A stretch of DNA of 64,000 bases from Hexactinellida sp. DTS-2022 (GCA_028753945.1 JAPNXP010000009.1:5766001-5830000), one strand, 5' to 3'; shown: positions 34,901 through 46,075, counted from the stretch's first letter. Translations and numbers: made by a program. The notes: generated by a model not told the origin, from the sequence alone.

Positions 34901-37900
34901 GACTCAAGATAGAGTTCCTACACGTGATCTGCCTACACGAATACTACGTGCAGATGAACCTGCCTATGCCTGACTGGTGGATGTACAAGGTAGAGTCTCA
35001 GTACTATGAGGAGCTTAGTCTGGGCGCCTTCAGTTGGGAAGGAGAACAACAAGCTCCGATCCCTAACTTTCTCGACCTCACTGAGAACTTTTTCACTCAC
35101 CATTACCTCGTTGGAATCCTGTTATCCACTCTCAGTTACGTGCTTTCTTTCAAAACATTTCCGCTCAAGTCGAAAATGGTTTCTCTTGTCAAGGATTTGT
35201 TGGAATCTCATGACACCGACATCCGTTATGTCAAAATAAAGTCATTCGTGGCCTACCTCTACATTCCGCTCCTAGGCATTGTTATCGATTCCTTTCAGCT
35301 TCTCTACACCAATGAAGAGAGGATTGTCAAGGGTAGCAGGGGTGGGACCCGCCCTCCTTCTGTGTTTATGTCGGGCATTACGAGTCCAAGGCAATCAGTG
35401 ATTATCTACTCTAATGACACCAAGGATCTTCGAGTAGTATTGGACCCTCAAACAACGAAAGACTTACTCTTCTGTGTTATTTGGGTGTTGAAGAATATCG
35501 ATTTTACTCTGAAACATCACCTCTTCCTACAAGTCAGTGTTGAGAGGTTGGAAGCACTTTTGCACATTCTGGACATGTGTCTGGACACGTTTGAGTATAA
35601 AGGCGTGGAAGCGATGACAACGGATAACCTCAAACTTATCCCATCGGACCAAGTACGCCAGAACCTAGCTGAGTTCATTCTCGGCCAGGGATCAGCTGTT
35701 CAGCGTCTGAGACAGAGAGGAGCTGAGAAGCAGCAGCAGCAGCAGCAGCAGCATGCACATGCACAATACAATGGAGATGCCGGGAGCGAGCGTTGGGTTG
35801 TGAAGAACGCTCGCAGCAGCACCCTCCCCTCTAACAAAGAATCCAAGCAGCATTTCACAGACGGATTAGCTGATACCAAGATACTCTCAAACCTCTCCAC
35901 CGAAGTGAGTTTGGTTATTCTGGATTTCATTGAGTCTCTGCTGCAAGAAGACTATGAGGAAGACGCTCCTTTCCATTTCCAGCGCATCTTAATACCGACC
36001 ATTCTCCCTACCGTTATTCAGCTTCACTTGCATTTCCTACGGACTCACCAAAGCACGTATGTACTCACTTGTGTCTGTTCCAGTATCCGAGCTCTCATAC
36101 TGAAGTACCCAGACGCAATCCTATTCCAGTACCAGGAGCAGTGCTCCTTTCTCTGCAAGGACCTCCTACACCACTGCTCTTCGAGCATAACTGAGATTCG
36201 TCAGCAGGCGACTGCTACAATCTACACAATAATGCGAGAGCATTTTATTCTAGCTGGTACCTTCTCTTACGTTAAGGTTCAGATAACTTCAGCTCTGTCG
36301 AGTATCGTGGGAGAGCTGGCTGATACGGAAGAGAACTCGCATGACGCGTATCTCCTCTGTTCTCTCAGCACGCTAGCTAAATACGCCAGGATGGACAGTC
36401 TCGGAGACAATAGCTCTTCTTTCCCTGACCAGGTTGAGACCCTGTCTAAAAACCTGCTCGTCGTAATAGACGATACTTCACAACTGCGTGCGTGTTCTGA
36501 CCCAGAAATGCTTCTGGACTTAATGTATCGTATTGCCAAAGGATACCAGAACAGTCCCGATCTCCGTCTCACCTGGCTGGAGAACATGATGAATAAGAAT
36601 AAGGAAGAGGGGAACTACGCCGAGGCTGGCATGTGTTTGGTGCACGCAGCGGCAATGATTGCTGAATATCTCGGGAAATTAGCCCCGAAACCATACATGC
36701 CAATTGGTGCCGTAACTTTCTATAGGATATCGCCTAATGTTATTGAGGAGAGTGCTGTGTCGGAAGATACGGTTTCTGCAAAACAGGAGGGAGTGTGCAA
36801 CAGCCAGAAGTTTTCTGAGGAAGGGTTACTTGGTTTGCTAAAGTTGGCACACCACTCTTTCGAGCAGGCTCAACTCTTTGAATCTGTGATTGAAATCGAT
36901 AAAATTATTACCCCTATTCTTGAGCACAATCATGAATATTCAAAACTTTCTCGCATACACGAAACAATGCAAAACTGTTACCGCGCAATGGATGATTCAA
37001 CGAAGGAAAGAAAATACTATCCATCTTATTACCGTGTTATCTACTATAACAAAGAAAAATGCCAATCACATGGAAAACCGTATATTTTCAAATGTAATAA
37101 TCTCTGCAAGCTGAGTGAATTCACCACTAGGATAGAAAAAGATCTAAAGAACGCATATGGAGAAAACAACGCTAAGATTATTAAGGACAGTAACAAAGTG
37201 AATGAGAGTGGCCTGTTGCCTGAAATTGTCTATGCCCAGATTACTTATGTTGAGCCGTATTTTGACGACTGGGAGCTGGATGAGCGTACAACACAAATGG
37301 AGCGATCTTTCAACATTACAAGATTTTTCTTTTCCACTCCGTTCACTAAGCATGGGAAAGCGCATGGAGAACCGATTGAACAATACATGCGACGGACAGT
37401 ACTTGTAACGTACAACTCGTTCCCATACCTAATGAGTAGAGTATCTGTCCTGAAAACTGAAGAAACAACTATAACTCCGATCGAAATCGGGATTGAAGAG
37501 ATAAAGAAACAAACAGAGGTGTTGCGACAGTTAATAAACGCGAGAACGCCAGATAGGGTACTTCTAGACATGCGACTCAGTGGTGCAATTGCTACAACCG
37601 TTAATCAGGGCCCTATGGCCATCGCCCGTGCGTTCTTGACCGCAGATAAGAGTAAGGAAATCGGAATGTTCGAAAGATTATTACGAATTGCGTTTAAACA
37701 ATTCCTACAAGTATGCGAAGCCTCACTGAACATTGCTAAGGATGTGAATCGAGAAGATCGTATTGCTTACCAACGTAACTTAGAAAAAAGTTTCATGGCA
37801 ATGAAAAAAGAATTGAGACCAATGATTGAGAGCACAGCAGTGGGAGAACGGACAAAACTGAAAACAAAGAAACGTAGAGGGGGGCAGATGCTTGATCGCA

Positions 37901-37938
37901 TCTCAGGAATAGCCGAACAAGGCACAAGTGTTTTGTAA
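31939..37938 (+). CDS. DOCK7: DOCK6/7/8-class Rho-family GEF
   Basis: This is a predicted guanine-nucleotide exchange factor for Rac/Cdc42 of the DOCK-C (zizimin-related) group. The 1,999-residue product is in one exon, remarkable for a gene usually split into dozens. The N-terminal region (about 1-550) carries the DOCK-C conserved block. The lipid-binding DHR1 C2-like domain covers about 555-740 (YLYPQALNISNIKTGTISAR). Helical armadillo-like repeats fill the middle, interrupted by a short polyglutamine run at about 1265-1271 (CAG repeats). The catalytic DHR2 covers about 1525-1965. It includes the sensor segment TTVNQGPMAIA near residue 1888, where the valine displaces the nucleotide-bound Mg2+. 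DOCK6/7/8 cannot be separated here and the symbol is representative. The C-terminus is basic. Confidence 0.93.
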   Translation: MTTDEPRKRDFARHLAKTSALTARMEVQHTFDFNEDTLLTELILPPTMSQSSSIQSKKWSDDTIEAQNQDDTARLSFDEEELHTPLPPEISGGSFLSVVQVVPDPVDYEAYLQECLREIESPSELQILWDIPKTDVTVKEMKREHREVEVPVPIRLSDQSNHYFRFYADSFLRDWSVAMRTYGAFNGFEGVNRTQDSNLLCRRTPSFINKKMMEFSYPVDAAGGDGESQGVKEDTVLEEVIDGKDWMEMDDKNNKFRKFQRHSSIFSTYPRKLDPRIELRTEAKIPTDHTGTRLKIHVIKFEMVQKFEPLFGTLYLYDTREKRRISENLYFDFNEDEQQKMLVKHITERAYETKAHAGIFSITNLHPDVFIIIRIDKVLEGVTPKSLVDVYTSDKSSSQAKFDKLKSAAVDYCDRLGKYRMPFAWYCVSMAKIFETKLVDREAEKIPALDGPFHCTVKIQCLILQEPERLREEDLHKFCQELKKYEASTKSRPRTNFEYVKTDIAIEVSTLVESDLLCVFSSNYTRVKGPKEVKKKYRPVREVEEFLAKEIYKPSVSYKNLLYLYPQALNISNIKTGTISARNIAVRIIYLSHEDTDSALNIIYGKSNSAKFYSESYAAVSYHSKTPDFYEEIKVDLPTKITEFSHFLFQFFHITCQKPKRREEEALMSQLIGITWLPIIDLKTGMINVGEFNLPISSDFLPKDYSRSSPEINLPSVKWMDGHRPLFKVSLNLQSTIHPLCPGIHNYLTTTFWADKLESEPTPIEVVSVISELPKCEPEQLFKFLHILFDTLFQYLIIEGPISNCTFLSLTKLIHQIHQNDPLDEDPNGRNQKLASYIHFVFRTPRPTPPAEKGTGRYLHEVLVHLWLNADDNLLGLVHSHSWFYFELMLKSMVQYLSQSDKLLEEQSNRFGKQFLDNLLSLVKRVTESIIELISKVRSENAQQLSLSLAYFIHDLMSVIDRTCVLNMVKIYFRRFIQSTADPTSLIRLKIEFLHVICLHEYYVQMNLPMPDWWMYKVESQYYEELSLGAFSWEGEQQAPIPNFLDLTENFFTHHYLVGILLSTLSYVLSFKTFPLKSKMVSLVKDLLESHDTDIRYVKIKSFVAYLYIPLLGIVIDSFQLLYTNEERIVKGSRGGTRPPSVFMSGITSPRQSVIIYSNDTKDLRVVLDPQTTKDLLFCVIWVLKNIDFTLKHHLFLQVSVERLEALLHILDMCLDTFEYKGVEAMTTDNLKLIPSDQVRQNLAEFILGQGSAVQRLRQRGAEKQQQQQQQHAHAQYNGDAGSERWVVKNARSSTLPSNKESKQHFTDGLADTKILSNLSTEVSLVILDFIESLLQEDYEEDAPFHFQRILIPTILPTVIQLHLHFLRTHQSTYVLTCVCSSIRALILKYPDAILFQYQEQCSFLCKDLLHHCSSSITEIRQQATATIYTIMREHFILAGTFSYVKVQITSALSSIVGELADTEENSHDAYLLCSLSTLAKYARMDSLGDNSSSFPDQVETLSKNLLVVIDDTSQLRACSDPEMLLDLMYRIAKGYQNSPDLRLTWLENMMNKNKEEGNYAEAGMCLVHAAAMIAEYLGKLAPKPYMPIGAVTFYRISPNVIEESAVSEDTVSAKQEGVCNSQKFSEEGLLGLLKLAHHSFEQAQLFESVIEIDKIITPILEHNHEYSKLSRIHETMQNCYRAMDDSTKERKYYPSYYRVIYYNKEKCQSHGKPYIFKCNNLCKLSEFTTRIEKDLKNAYGENNAKIIKDSNKVNESGLLPEIVYAQITYVEPYFDDWELDERTTQMERSFNITRFFFSTPFTKHGKAHGEPIEQYMRRTVLVTYNSFPYLMSRVSVLKTEETTITPIEIGIEEIKKQTEVLRQLINARTPDRVLLDMRLSGAIATTVNQGPMAIARAFLTADKSKEIGMFERLLRIAFKQFLQVCEASLNIAKDVNREDRIAYQRNLEKSFMAMKKELRPMIESTAVGERTKLKTKKRRGGQMLDRISGIAEQGTSVL

Positions 37939-39094
37939 GCCCTAATGCAAGCTTACAGTTTTATAAATAACTTCGCAACTGCTTTTACATTTTGGAACTC
38001 TCCTCAATGTGATGTCTTTAGGAGAGCCAAATTAATAGCCTTTTTAATTATCAAAGGATTTATCTGTTTACCCAGGATTGTCTTAGTGATATTATATTTA
38101 TAAATATCCTCTCTACGTGACAGTTGTAATTATTCTTACTAATTCCTGTTAGTATAGTTTTATGTGTGTAGAGATATTACCCCTCCCAATTATTCTAATT
38201 TTGCTTCAACTTTTGACCTTTAAATTGAAGGATTTCCAGAAAACTACTTAAGTTACTGTTAGTATCTCTTTAATATTTCACCACTTGGCAAGGTGTCCTA
38301 TTAGAGAATGTGTGCAATAATTAGAAACTTCAATGAAAATTTGAGCAAACTTGGCAGGAAAGTGAGGCCACAAAACAAGAAATTAAATTTGCTACCATCA
38401 TTTTTCGCTTCTTTTTAATATTAGCTACTAGACAAGGTAGCTAATTACAGTTCTAACAATCTCTGAATAAGAAATTTTTTCGAAAGCAATCCATCCTTCT
38501 GACTACAGTCAACTCCGCTTAATAGAGCCACCGGTTAATTGGTTTCTCCGCTTAATCGGGTAAAAATTTCACAGGATATGTAGGGCAGAATTACAGTTTG
38601 GCTTACAATATTTTAGGTTAATCGGGTCAAAACAACCTTGTCCCGAGGTGGCTCTATTAAGCGGAGTCACTGTATTTAACCTTCTGAACTCTTATTATGA
38701 GGGGGCCATTCTATAAGTGCCTGGAAATTCCCCGGACCGCATTCATATACTTTTCAAACAACTCTCGTGGGCTACAGGAATTCATATGGAGTATCGACTA
38801 GATTAACAGTAGGTAAGTGAAAGAAAAGCAATAGACAATATCCTTGTTCGATTTCAATAGTTATATCACAATAATAGTTTAAATTCAAAGATTAATGAAA
38901 AGTAAAGTTAACAGTACCGCCTACTTCTGTTGATTCAGGGAAATTGGGAATCTTCTTATCTTTTGCATTGTGTCGACTGAGCGATATTCATAGAAGTTTA
39001 AATACTCTTGGTTTAATTTGGAATAATAAAAAATAACCCAGTTTCATTTGATGTTAACATTTATTTCGGGTTACTTATGTAATTGTTTAGCCAG
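37939..39094. other. Intergenic with one pogo-type MITE
   Basis: It holds the element at 38505-38673. Nothing else is supported in this AT-rich gap. Confidence 0.5.
38505..38673. mobile_element. Pogo-type MITE, CGCTTAAT subfamily (best-preserved copy)
   Basis: acagtcaactccgcttaata pairs with attaagcggagtcactgt. Internal copies of ccgcttaatcggg and ggttaatcgggtc show the same word repeated through the element. Confidence 0.85.
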
Positions 39095-40576
39095 ATGCTC
39101 TTAATCATTGTGCAATCTATTTTTGGGATTATTTTGACAGTACTTCTTATTTATGTTTGGAGATTTGTGAGGAAAACTCTGGTGTATTTGTCATTTCCTG
39201 GCCCTCCTGTTGATCTGTTGTTACGTCACAAAGTAAACGAGTTCTCTGCCCCGAATAGCGAGATAATAGAGCATAGGGTGAAATGGCATTGTAGGTACCC
39301 ACGCATCTGTAGATTCTTTGTCGGGCCAGTTGGCTACATCTCTGTGGCACATCCTGATATAATCAAAGAAATCGTGAAAGCAAAACCTCCCAAACACCCG
39401 TTTTATAAACAAATGCTTGGTCAATGGATAGGAGAAGGGTTGTTGCTTTCTGGCGGAGACAAATGGTTACGTCATCGGAGAATGCTAACTCGTGCTTTTC
39501 ATTTTGATATTCTCAATACATTTACGCCCATTTACAATGAATGTGCAAATGTAATGCTAAGTCTATGGGAGGAAGAATCACAACGAGAAGGCTATGTTGT
39601 TCTTCAGGAATCTGTCCCCTACCTATCTCTCGATATTCTGCTCCAGTGCATCGGGTCTATCCATTCCAACTGTCAGGTTGATAAGAACTTTGAGTACGTT
39701 AGAGATGTATGTGATCTCACACAGATATCTTTGCTGCGTTATGCCAACATACTTTACTTGATGGATTGGTACTTTTACAGAACTGCTAAAGGTAAGACCT
39801 TCAAACGAGCTTGTCAGAGGTCACATGCTTTCGTACAAAACCTTATACTTACTCGTAGAACTGCTCTGCAAAATTCACCTTCACAATTAAATGATTTCCT
39901 GCGTATCCTGTTGACAACAAGTGATGAAAATGGACAGGGATTAACTGACCAGGAAATTTGTGATGAAGTCAACACATTCGTTTTCGAGGGACATGACACG
40001 ACTGCTACTGGCCTTATGTGGGTACTCTACTACTTAGCAAAGTATCCTGATTATCAAGAGATGTGTCGTAAAGAAATATTTGAAAATGTCAAAGAAGAGG
40101 AGGTTAAGTCAGAAGACTTGGCTCGTTTAGAGTTTCTCACAATGTTTTTTAAAGAATCGTTGAGGCTGAGGCCGCCAGTGCATACTGTCGGTCGTGAAAT
40201 TGAACAAAATATGCTAATAGACGAATACGAAATAGCCAAGGGAACTCTTGTTCAGCTCTCGTTTTACCAAATGCATTGGAACCCAGTAACGTGGCCTGAC
40301 CCATTCACCTTTGATCCATACCGTTTCTCCGCAGAAAATAGCAAAAATATAGACCCGTATGCTTACCTGCCTTTTTCTGTTGGAGAGAGGAATTGTATTG
40401 GTCAGAATCTCGCTATGCACGAGATTAAGACTGTTGTTGTTAAGATATTGAAATTAAAACACCTCTCTCTCCACCCCAGCATTTCTGATAAAGTAATACT
40501 GATAAAGAAAGACATTCTATTCAAGCCTGAAACACCGCTAAAGATTGTCCTTCGAGAGCTCAGTAAATTAAGTTAA
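39095..40576 (+). CDS. Cytochrome P450, CYP4-like
   Basis: This is a predicted microsomal heme monooxygenase. The ATG at 39095 (MLLIIVQSIFGIILTVLLIY) starts an N-terminal membrane anchor, giving 493 residues, the usual length. The I-helix oxygen-activation motif is FEGHDTTATG at about 296-305. Its leading Glu matches the CYP4 residue that can bind heme covalently. The K-helix ExxR is ESLRLRPP at about 354, and the PERF-like region is DPFTFDPYRF. The heme loop is PFSVGERNCIGQ at about 426-437, with the cysteine ligand; Glu replaces the more common Pro after Gly. CYP4 enzymes often hydroxylate fatty acids or eicosanoids, but the substrate cannot be told here. It is intronless, unlike most animal CYP4 genes. 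Confidence 0.93.
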   Translation: MLLIIVQSIFGIILTVLLIYVWRFVRKTLVYLSFPGPPVDLLLRHKVNEFSAPNSEIIEHRVKWHCRYPRICRFFVGPVGYISVAHPDIIKEIVKAKPPKHPFYKQMLGQWIGEGLLLSGGDKWLRHRRMLTRAFHFDILNTFTPIYNECANVMLSLWEEESQREGYVVLQESVPYLSLDILLQCIGSIHSNCQVDKNFEYVRDVCDLTQISLLRYANILYLMDWYFYRTAKGKTFKRACQRSHAFVQNLILTRRTALQNSPSQLNDFLRILLTTSDENGQGLTDQEICDEVNTFVFEGHDTTATGLMWVLYYLAKYPDYQEMCRKEIFENVKEEEVKSEDLARLEFLTMFFKESLRLRPPVHTVGREIEQNMLIDEYEIAKGTLVQLSFYQMHWNPVTWPDPFTFDPYRFSAENSKNIDPYAYLPFSVGERNCIGQNLAMHEIKTVVVKILKLKHLSLHPSISDKVILIKKDILFKPETPLKIVLRELSKLS

Positions 40577-41094
40577 TCAACAATAGTTCGAAATAAGTTT
40601 ACAAGTTATACAATCGCCATATTGTAGTTATTTATTTTTATCTTGTTATATAGATATATTCCTAGCATTTTTATGTAGCAACTTTAATTTGCTATTTTTG
40701 TTAACTTTTTAATGTAATACTATGCAAACAACTGAATTCGGTAGAAAATATAAAACAAAGGCAGTAATTAAACACTAAACTACTATATCACTTAGCAAGA
40801 GAACCAATATAACAATAATTTGAAAGGTAAAAAGCACTTCCTAAATACGTATCTTACTGACAACAACCGATGAGAATGGGAAAGGACTCACTAATTTGAT
40901 CACGTCTAATTTCATCGTGATTGAAACTAACACTAAAATTGGCTAAATACAGAGATTTCCCCATCTCAACCGAGCCCTAGTGAGTTCAAATTAAATCAGA
41001 ATTCACCCAAATTTTGCTATATTATCTTCCCGAGTTGTACAGTTAAGAAAATGAAATAAACTCAAAATTAATGAATTTTAGATCTTGAGTATAG

Positions 41095-41395
41095 TGCGAC
41101 CTAAAATTTTATCACATTAGTTGATAACTGAAGTGTATTGCATTGTTTTACGCAATTTGTAGGGACGGCGGAAGCAATTATAAAGTGGTCAGGCCATGGC
41201 TTGACCGGCCTAACTAGTGACGTAGAGTGGTCAGGCTATCGGCCTGACCGCTTCCGCCGCCCGGGCCCCTGATTAATTTTGGGTATGTTTACAGTCGCCG
41301 AGAACCATAAAAAATCCACCTAAATATTATTTTCTGAATTTACAAAAAAAATTTCGGGCAAATTTGTCCCACGAAAACAATAACCGCATAATCCC
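41095..41395. mobile_element. Degraded copy of the 45331-45593 MITE family, split by another MITE
   Basis: Flanks 41095-41160 (ttatcacattagttgataac) and 41271-41395 (cacctaaatattattttctg, cccacgaaaacaataaccgc) follow the interior of the 45331-45593 element in order and orientation. The element at 41161-41270 separates them. Confidence 0.6.
41161..41270. mobile_element. Small nested MITE (110 bp), GGCGGAAGC ends
   Basis: Left agggacggcggaagc is inverted at the right as gcttccgccgcccgggcccc. An internal gtggtcaggcc is repeated and inverted (ggcctgaccg). It lies inside a degraded older element. Confidence 0.65.
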
Positions 41396-41733
41396 GGTAT
41401 CCAGGGATTATGGGAATGGAATGCGGATGTACCCTATAACATTCCAATCACCTGGAACAGCAGCTGGTACCGTACGAGATAGAGACCCAACAGTAGCGGC
41501 CGCTTTATACGTTATGCTCTGCCGAATATTTCTATGGACAGTCGACCCCTGGTAGCGCCATGTTAGTCCGTGAACTACGTAATAAGATGTCAACATAGAA
41601 TATGAATTATGGTGTTTTTTAACGCCTGGATTCAGTTCTGAAAATGATCTAGAAATGCATATTTATTAATTAATTCTACACCTTTTCACAGTGCACGAAT
41701 TCTAAAATTGTCTTAGTTTGTACCACAATAGAG

Positions 41734-42107
41734 CAGACATGGGGTCAAGCCCTTTCAAAAGGGCTTAAGTCCAAGCCCATCCCTAATTAAAAGGGCTTAA
41801 GTCCAAGCCCTTTTTTTAAGCCCTTTTTGAAAAATGGCTTAAGTCCAAGCTCAAGCCCTTAATAAAGGGCTTAAGTCCGGACTTAAGTCTTTTTCTCTAA
41901 TTATTTAGAAATCCATACCGTATTTATTGAATAAGTGCCTTGAAAAGAGCTTGAAAAAGGGCTTGAAGCTCATCTATAAAGGGCTTAAGTCCAAGTCCGG
42001 ACTTAAGCCCTTTTATTAAAGGAGGACTTAAGTCCGGATTTAAGCCCTCTCAAAAATGGGCTTAAGTCCAAAGGGCTTAAGCCCTTTGGGGCTTGGCCCC
42101 ATGCCTG
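41734..42107. mobile_element. hAT-like foldback element of repeated GGGCTTAAGTCC words
   Basis: The ends are CAGACATGGGGTCAAGCCC and GGGCTTGGCCCCATGCCTG. A perfect 8-bp duplication CAATAGAG flanks it at 41726-41733 and 42108-42115, as expected for hAT. Between them a dozen or more copies of aagggcttaagtccaagccc and gtccggacttaagccc sit on both strands, so it can fold into many alternative hairpins. The perfect duplication suggests a recent insertion. It does not encode protein. Confidence 0.85.
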
Positions 42108-42496
42108 CAATAGAGTTGCAAATTTCCTTTCTTTACTAAAAAGTGTTAAATCTAATTATATATTGTTTCAACTCGTGATTATTCTATTGGTCAACTTGAG
42201 ATCGAGTAGGCTTCTATTTTCCAATTGAAAAACTGAGATTTTACCTATAATTATTTGTCATAAATAGTAAATAAAATAAATTTGACTATAAAATTTTAAA
42301 TTCCGGACACTCGATACCCCTAATAAACAATTTGGAAGCATCTTATATAGGTAAGTCAAATAAAGACTTATTAATTATAATTAATTACGTCAGTATATAG
42401 TACAATAGTATTCTTGCAGAAGGAAATATAATCACATAATCATCGTTGTTATGACTTTTACATACCAATGTATTATTATTGACCCATGAGATATAA

Positions 42497-43930
<1,434 letters not shown>

Positions 43931-44311
43931 ACTCCCTATACCCCTCTGTCGATTCTAACTAGGCTACAATATTTATTTATCCTGTCTACTAACTATTATG
44001 CACTACTTACTCTTCTATCATTCATTAATTAACCGTCAATTATTCACTGTTCTATATATAGGGGACAGGGGCAAATGTACCCCTAGGGACTTGTATTCTC
44101 TTGGGTAGAACTTAGGTATGTAAGCAAAAATTAAATTTCAGGTTTTGCAATTGCAGAGTGAGTGGATTGGTTATTCACAACCAATTTCGTAACAAAATGT
44201 ATATTTTTCAAATGAGCCACTTAACACCTAAGGTTCTAAAATAACAAAGGAAATATTATGGTTTGGCACACTCCCTGGCTACGGTTTATATGCTCTGGAT
44301 TGCGTGTAGCT
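43931..44311. other. Intergenic between tubulin and aldolase fossil
   Basis: It is AT-rich with no supported feature. Confidence 0.45.
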
Positions 44312-44760
44312 ATGGCTAAGCACCCCGAGCTCCCAGAGGCGCTGCAGAAGGAACTGAGAAAGCTGAGCTATCGTCCGAGACGGACACGACCAGTGTATCC
44401 TCTAATTTTCGGTGTACACTACTTCTGACGGGGGTTTCGCCAAAATTCCGGGGGGGAGAAGCATTTCCAAAAGAAATTTTCGGCGAGTTCACTTGAAAAT
44501 GAAAATTATATAATATTGAGTAGAAGAAAAATTTATTTATACCAAATTGGTGACCTTGATATCCCCTAATTTTCGGGGACCTTGATAAAACACGACTTTT
44601 TCGGGAGGGTCTAGGGATAAAAAATGCTAGTTTTTCGGGAAATTCCCAGAAAAACTCCTTAGAGGGAACACTGGACACGGCCTGATGGCTGCTGACGAGT
44701 CCATCGGCTCCACGGAGAAGAGATTCCTTAAGATAAGTCAGTTCCTCCGGGAGGCATATA
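44312..44760 (+). pseudogene. Class I fructose-bisphosphate aldolase N-terminal fragment, interrupted
   Basis: An ATG at 44312 opens MAKHPELPEALQKELRKLS. After a frameshift this continues as IVRDGHG and then, beyond a 283-bp insertion, LMAADESIGSTEKRFLKISQ and FLREAY. That reproduces the aldolase N-terminus (typically ...IVAPGKGILAADESTGS...). The fragment ends at about 44760 and no later aldolase sequence follows. It is a dead 5' piece of a gene or a retrocopy, broken by a frameshift, a transposon insertion and a truncation. Interrupting element: 44391-44673. Confidence 0.85.
44391..44673. mobile_element. hAT-type MITE inserted in the aldolase fragment
   Basis: The ends are CAGTGTATCCTCTAATTTTC and its diverged inverse at the right (CCTTAGAGGGAACACTG). 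The CAGTGTTCCCTCTAAGG-type terminus is common in hAT elements. 8-bp flanks gacacgac (44383-44390) and gacacggc (44674-44681) match at 7 of 8 bases. Removing the element rejoins the aldolase frame across GHG|LM. Confidence 0.85.
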
Positions 44761-44771
44761 CAAATTGCAAT

Positions 44772-45241
44772 GCAGTATAAACTTGTTGGTATGAACTCAA
44801 AGCCTTTTCATACAAATGACACCGGTAAATACCAATTCCGGATAATTCGAACGTATTTTCACGTTCCCCTGGTCCTAGGCGTCGATGTTTTATGAATCAC
44901 AAAAAACGTGGGGGGGGGGCAAAATATTTTTAAAAAGTTTATATTAGTAATATAATTATTGTTATAGAAGTTTTGAAAAAACACCTTTAGGCAATGAATA
45001 ACAATGTGGCTTTAATAATTTGAGGTTTTAATCACCCATTGCACATGAATCTGTATAGTGAATATGTCTCTATCGTAAAGACAAAACAAATGCTTCAGCC
45101 TGTGATATAAAACTAGGGGGGCGAAAGGTACTCTGCCCCCCCAGTTTTGTAAAGTGGGGGGGGGGGGGGGGTGGGGCAGGCCCCCCAGCCCCACCATCAA
45201 CGACGCCTATGCCCCTGGTGTTCGTACTAAGAGGCTCTACT
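44772..45241. mobile_element. Old pogo-type MITE split by a nested element
   Basis: The left end cagtataaacttgttggtat (then gaac) and right end gttcgtactaagaggctcta (then cta) are diverged copies of the CCTCGTTAATACGAAC subfamily end. The interior is interrupted at 44874-45211. Confidence 0.55.
44874..45211. mobile_element. Nested MITE with 8-bp TSD CCCCTGGT
   Basis: The ends cctaggcgtcgatg and (inverted) cataggcgtcgttg form short TIRs. CCCCTGGT flanks it perfectly at 44866-44873 and 45212-45219. The interior contains long G runs (for example at 45157-45175). Confidence 0.7.
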
Positions 45242-45330
45242 ATATGTTGACACCTATTGAGGGCATATACTACAGTCAGTTATGCTTAAGTTGACATTGA
45301 AATTGGTATTTAATTATTAATAATTTTGAT

Positions 45331-45593
45331 TACCGTATTTCCCCGAATAAGAGCCGGGGGCTTGAATAAGCGCCGGGCCAATAAAAATGACATTGGTATG
45401 ATAAAATTTATACACGTTAGTTGATCACTGTAATCTAATTCCATTGATTTTGGCAACTTCAGTAGGTATACTGTTGGTGGAAACCATTAGAACACACCTA
45501 AATATGATATTCTGGATTTTTCACAAAAATTTCAGGATAGTTTTGGCCCACGAAAACAAAAAGCGCCGGGCGCTTATTCGGGGAAATACGGTA
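45331..45593. mobile_element. MITE with TACCGTATTTCCCCGAATAAG ends
   Basis: taccgtatttccccgaataa at the left is inverted at the right as ttattcggggaaatacggta. The words gcgccggg recur internally. A degraded relative is at 41095-41395. Confidence 0.85.
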
Positions 45594-45940
45594 TTTATAC
45601 TAATTTGCTAAAGAGCATTAATCTCAGAGATGATACAAGATAGAAACAAACTTCCAATTGATCAATGCAATTGATCCGTTATGCCACGTAACACCTCTAC
45701 AAATGGGTCTTGACACCTTGAGGTAATGATGGCATCGTCAAAAAAATGTGTTTTTACAATTTGTGAACTATATATTTCGAATGGGTTGGTTGGTGTAGGG
45801 TGAACACCCAACACGCACATAAAAATGCTGACTCACCACCTATTATATTCTACTGAAACTTCCACCACTATAAGGTTCATTGCCTTCCGAAACACCATTC
45901 TGAAATGGTTTAACACCTTTATAATGATGATGACGTTACG

Positions 45941-46066
45941 AAAAAATATAAAATGACACCTGTGCCGACAGCATGTTCTTTTGGAGGCACTATCAACACA
46001 CCAACCACCATAGGATAGTGCTCTAAGGAACTTGCTGTCGGCACAGGTGTAATTTTAGATTTTTTT
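45941..46066. mobile_element. Short MITE, same TIR family as 2114-2486
   Basis: aaaatgacacctgtgccgac (followed by agca) pairs with gtcggcacaggtgtaatttt (then agattttttt). The terminal word is shared with the element at 2114-2486. Confidence 0.8.
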
Positions 46067-46075
46067 CTAGTTATT

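Noticed and set aside
41364..41596. Overlapping short frames on both strands
   Set aside because: They lie in or beside degraded MITE sequence and have no recognisable content.
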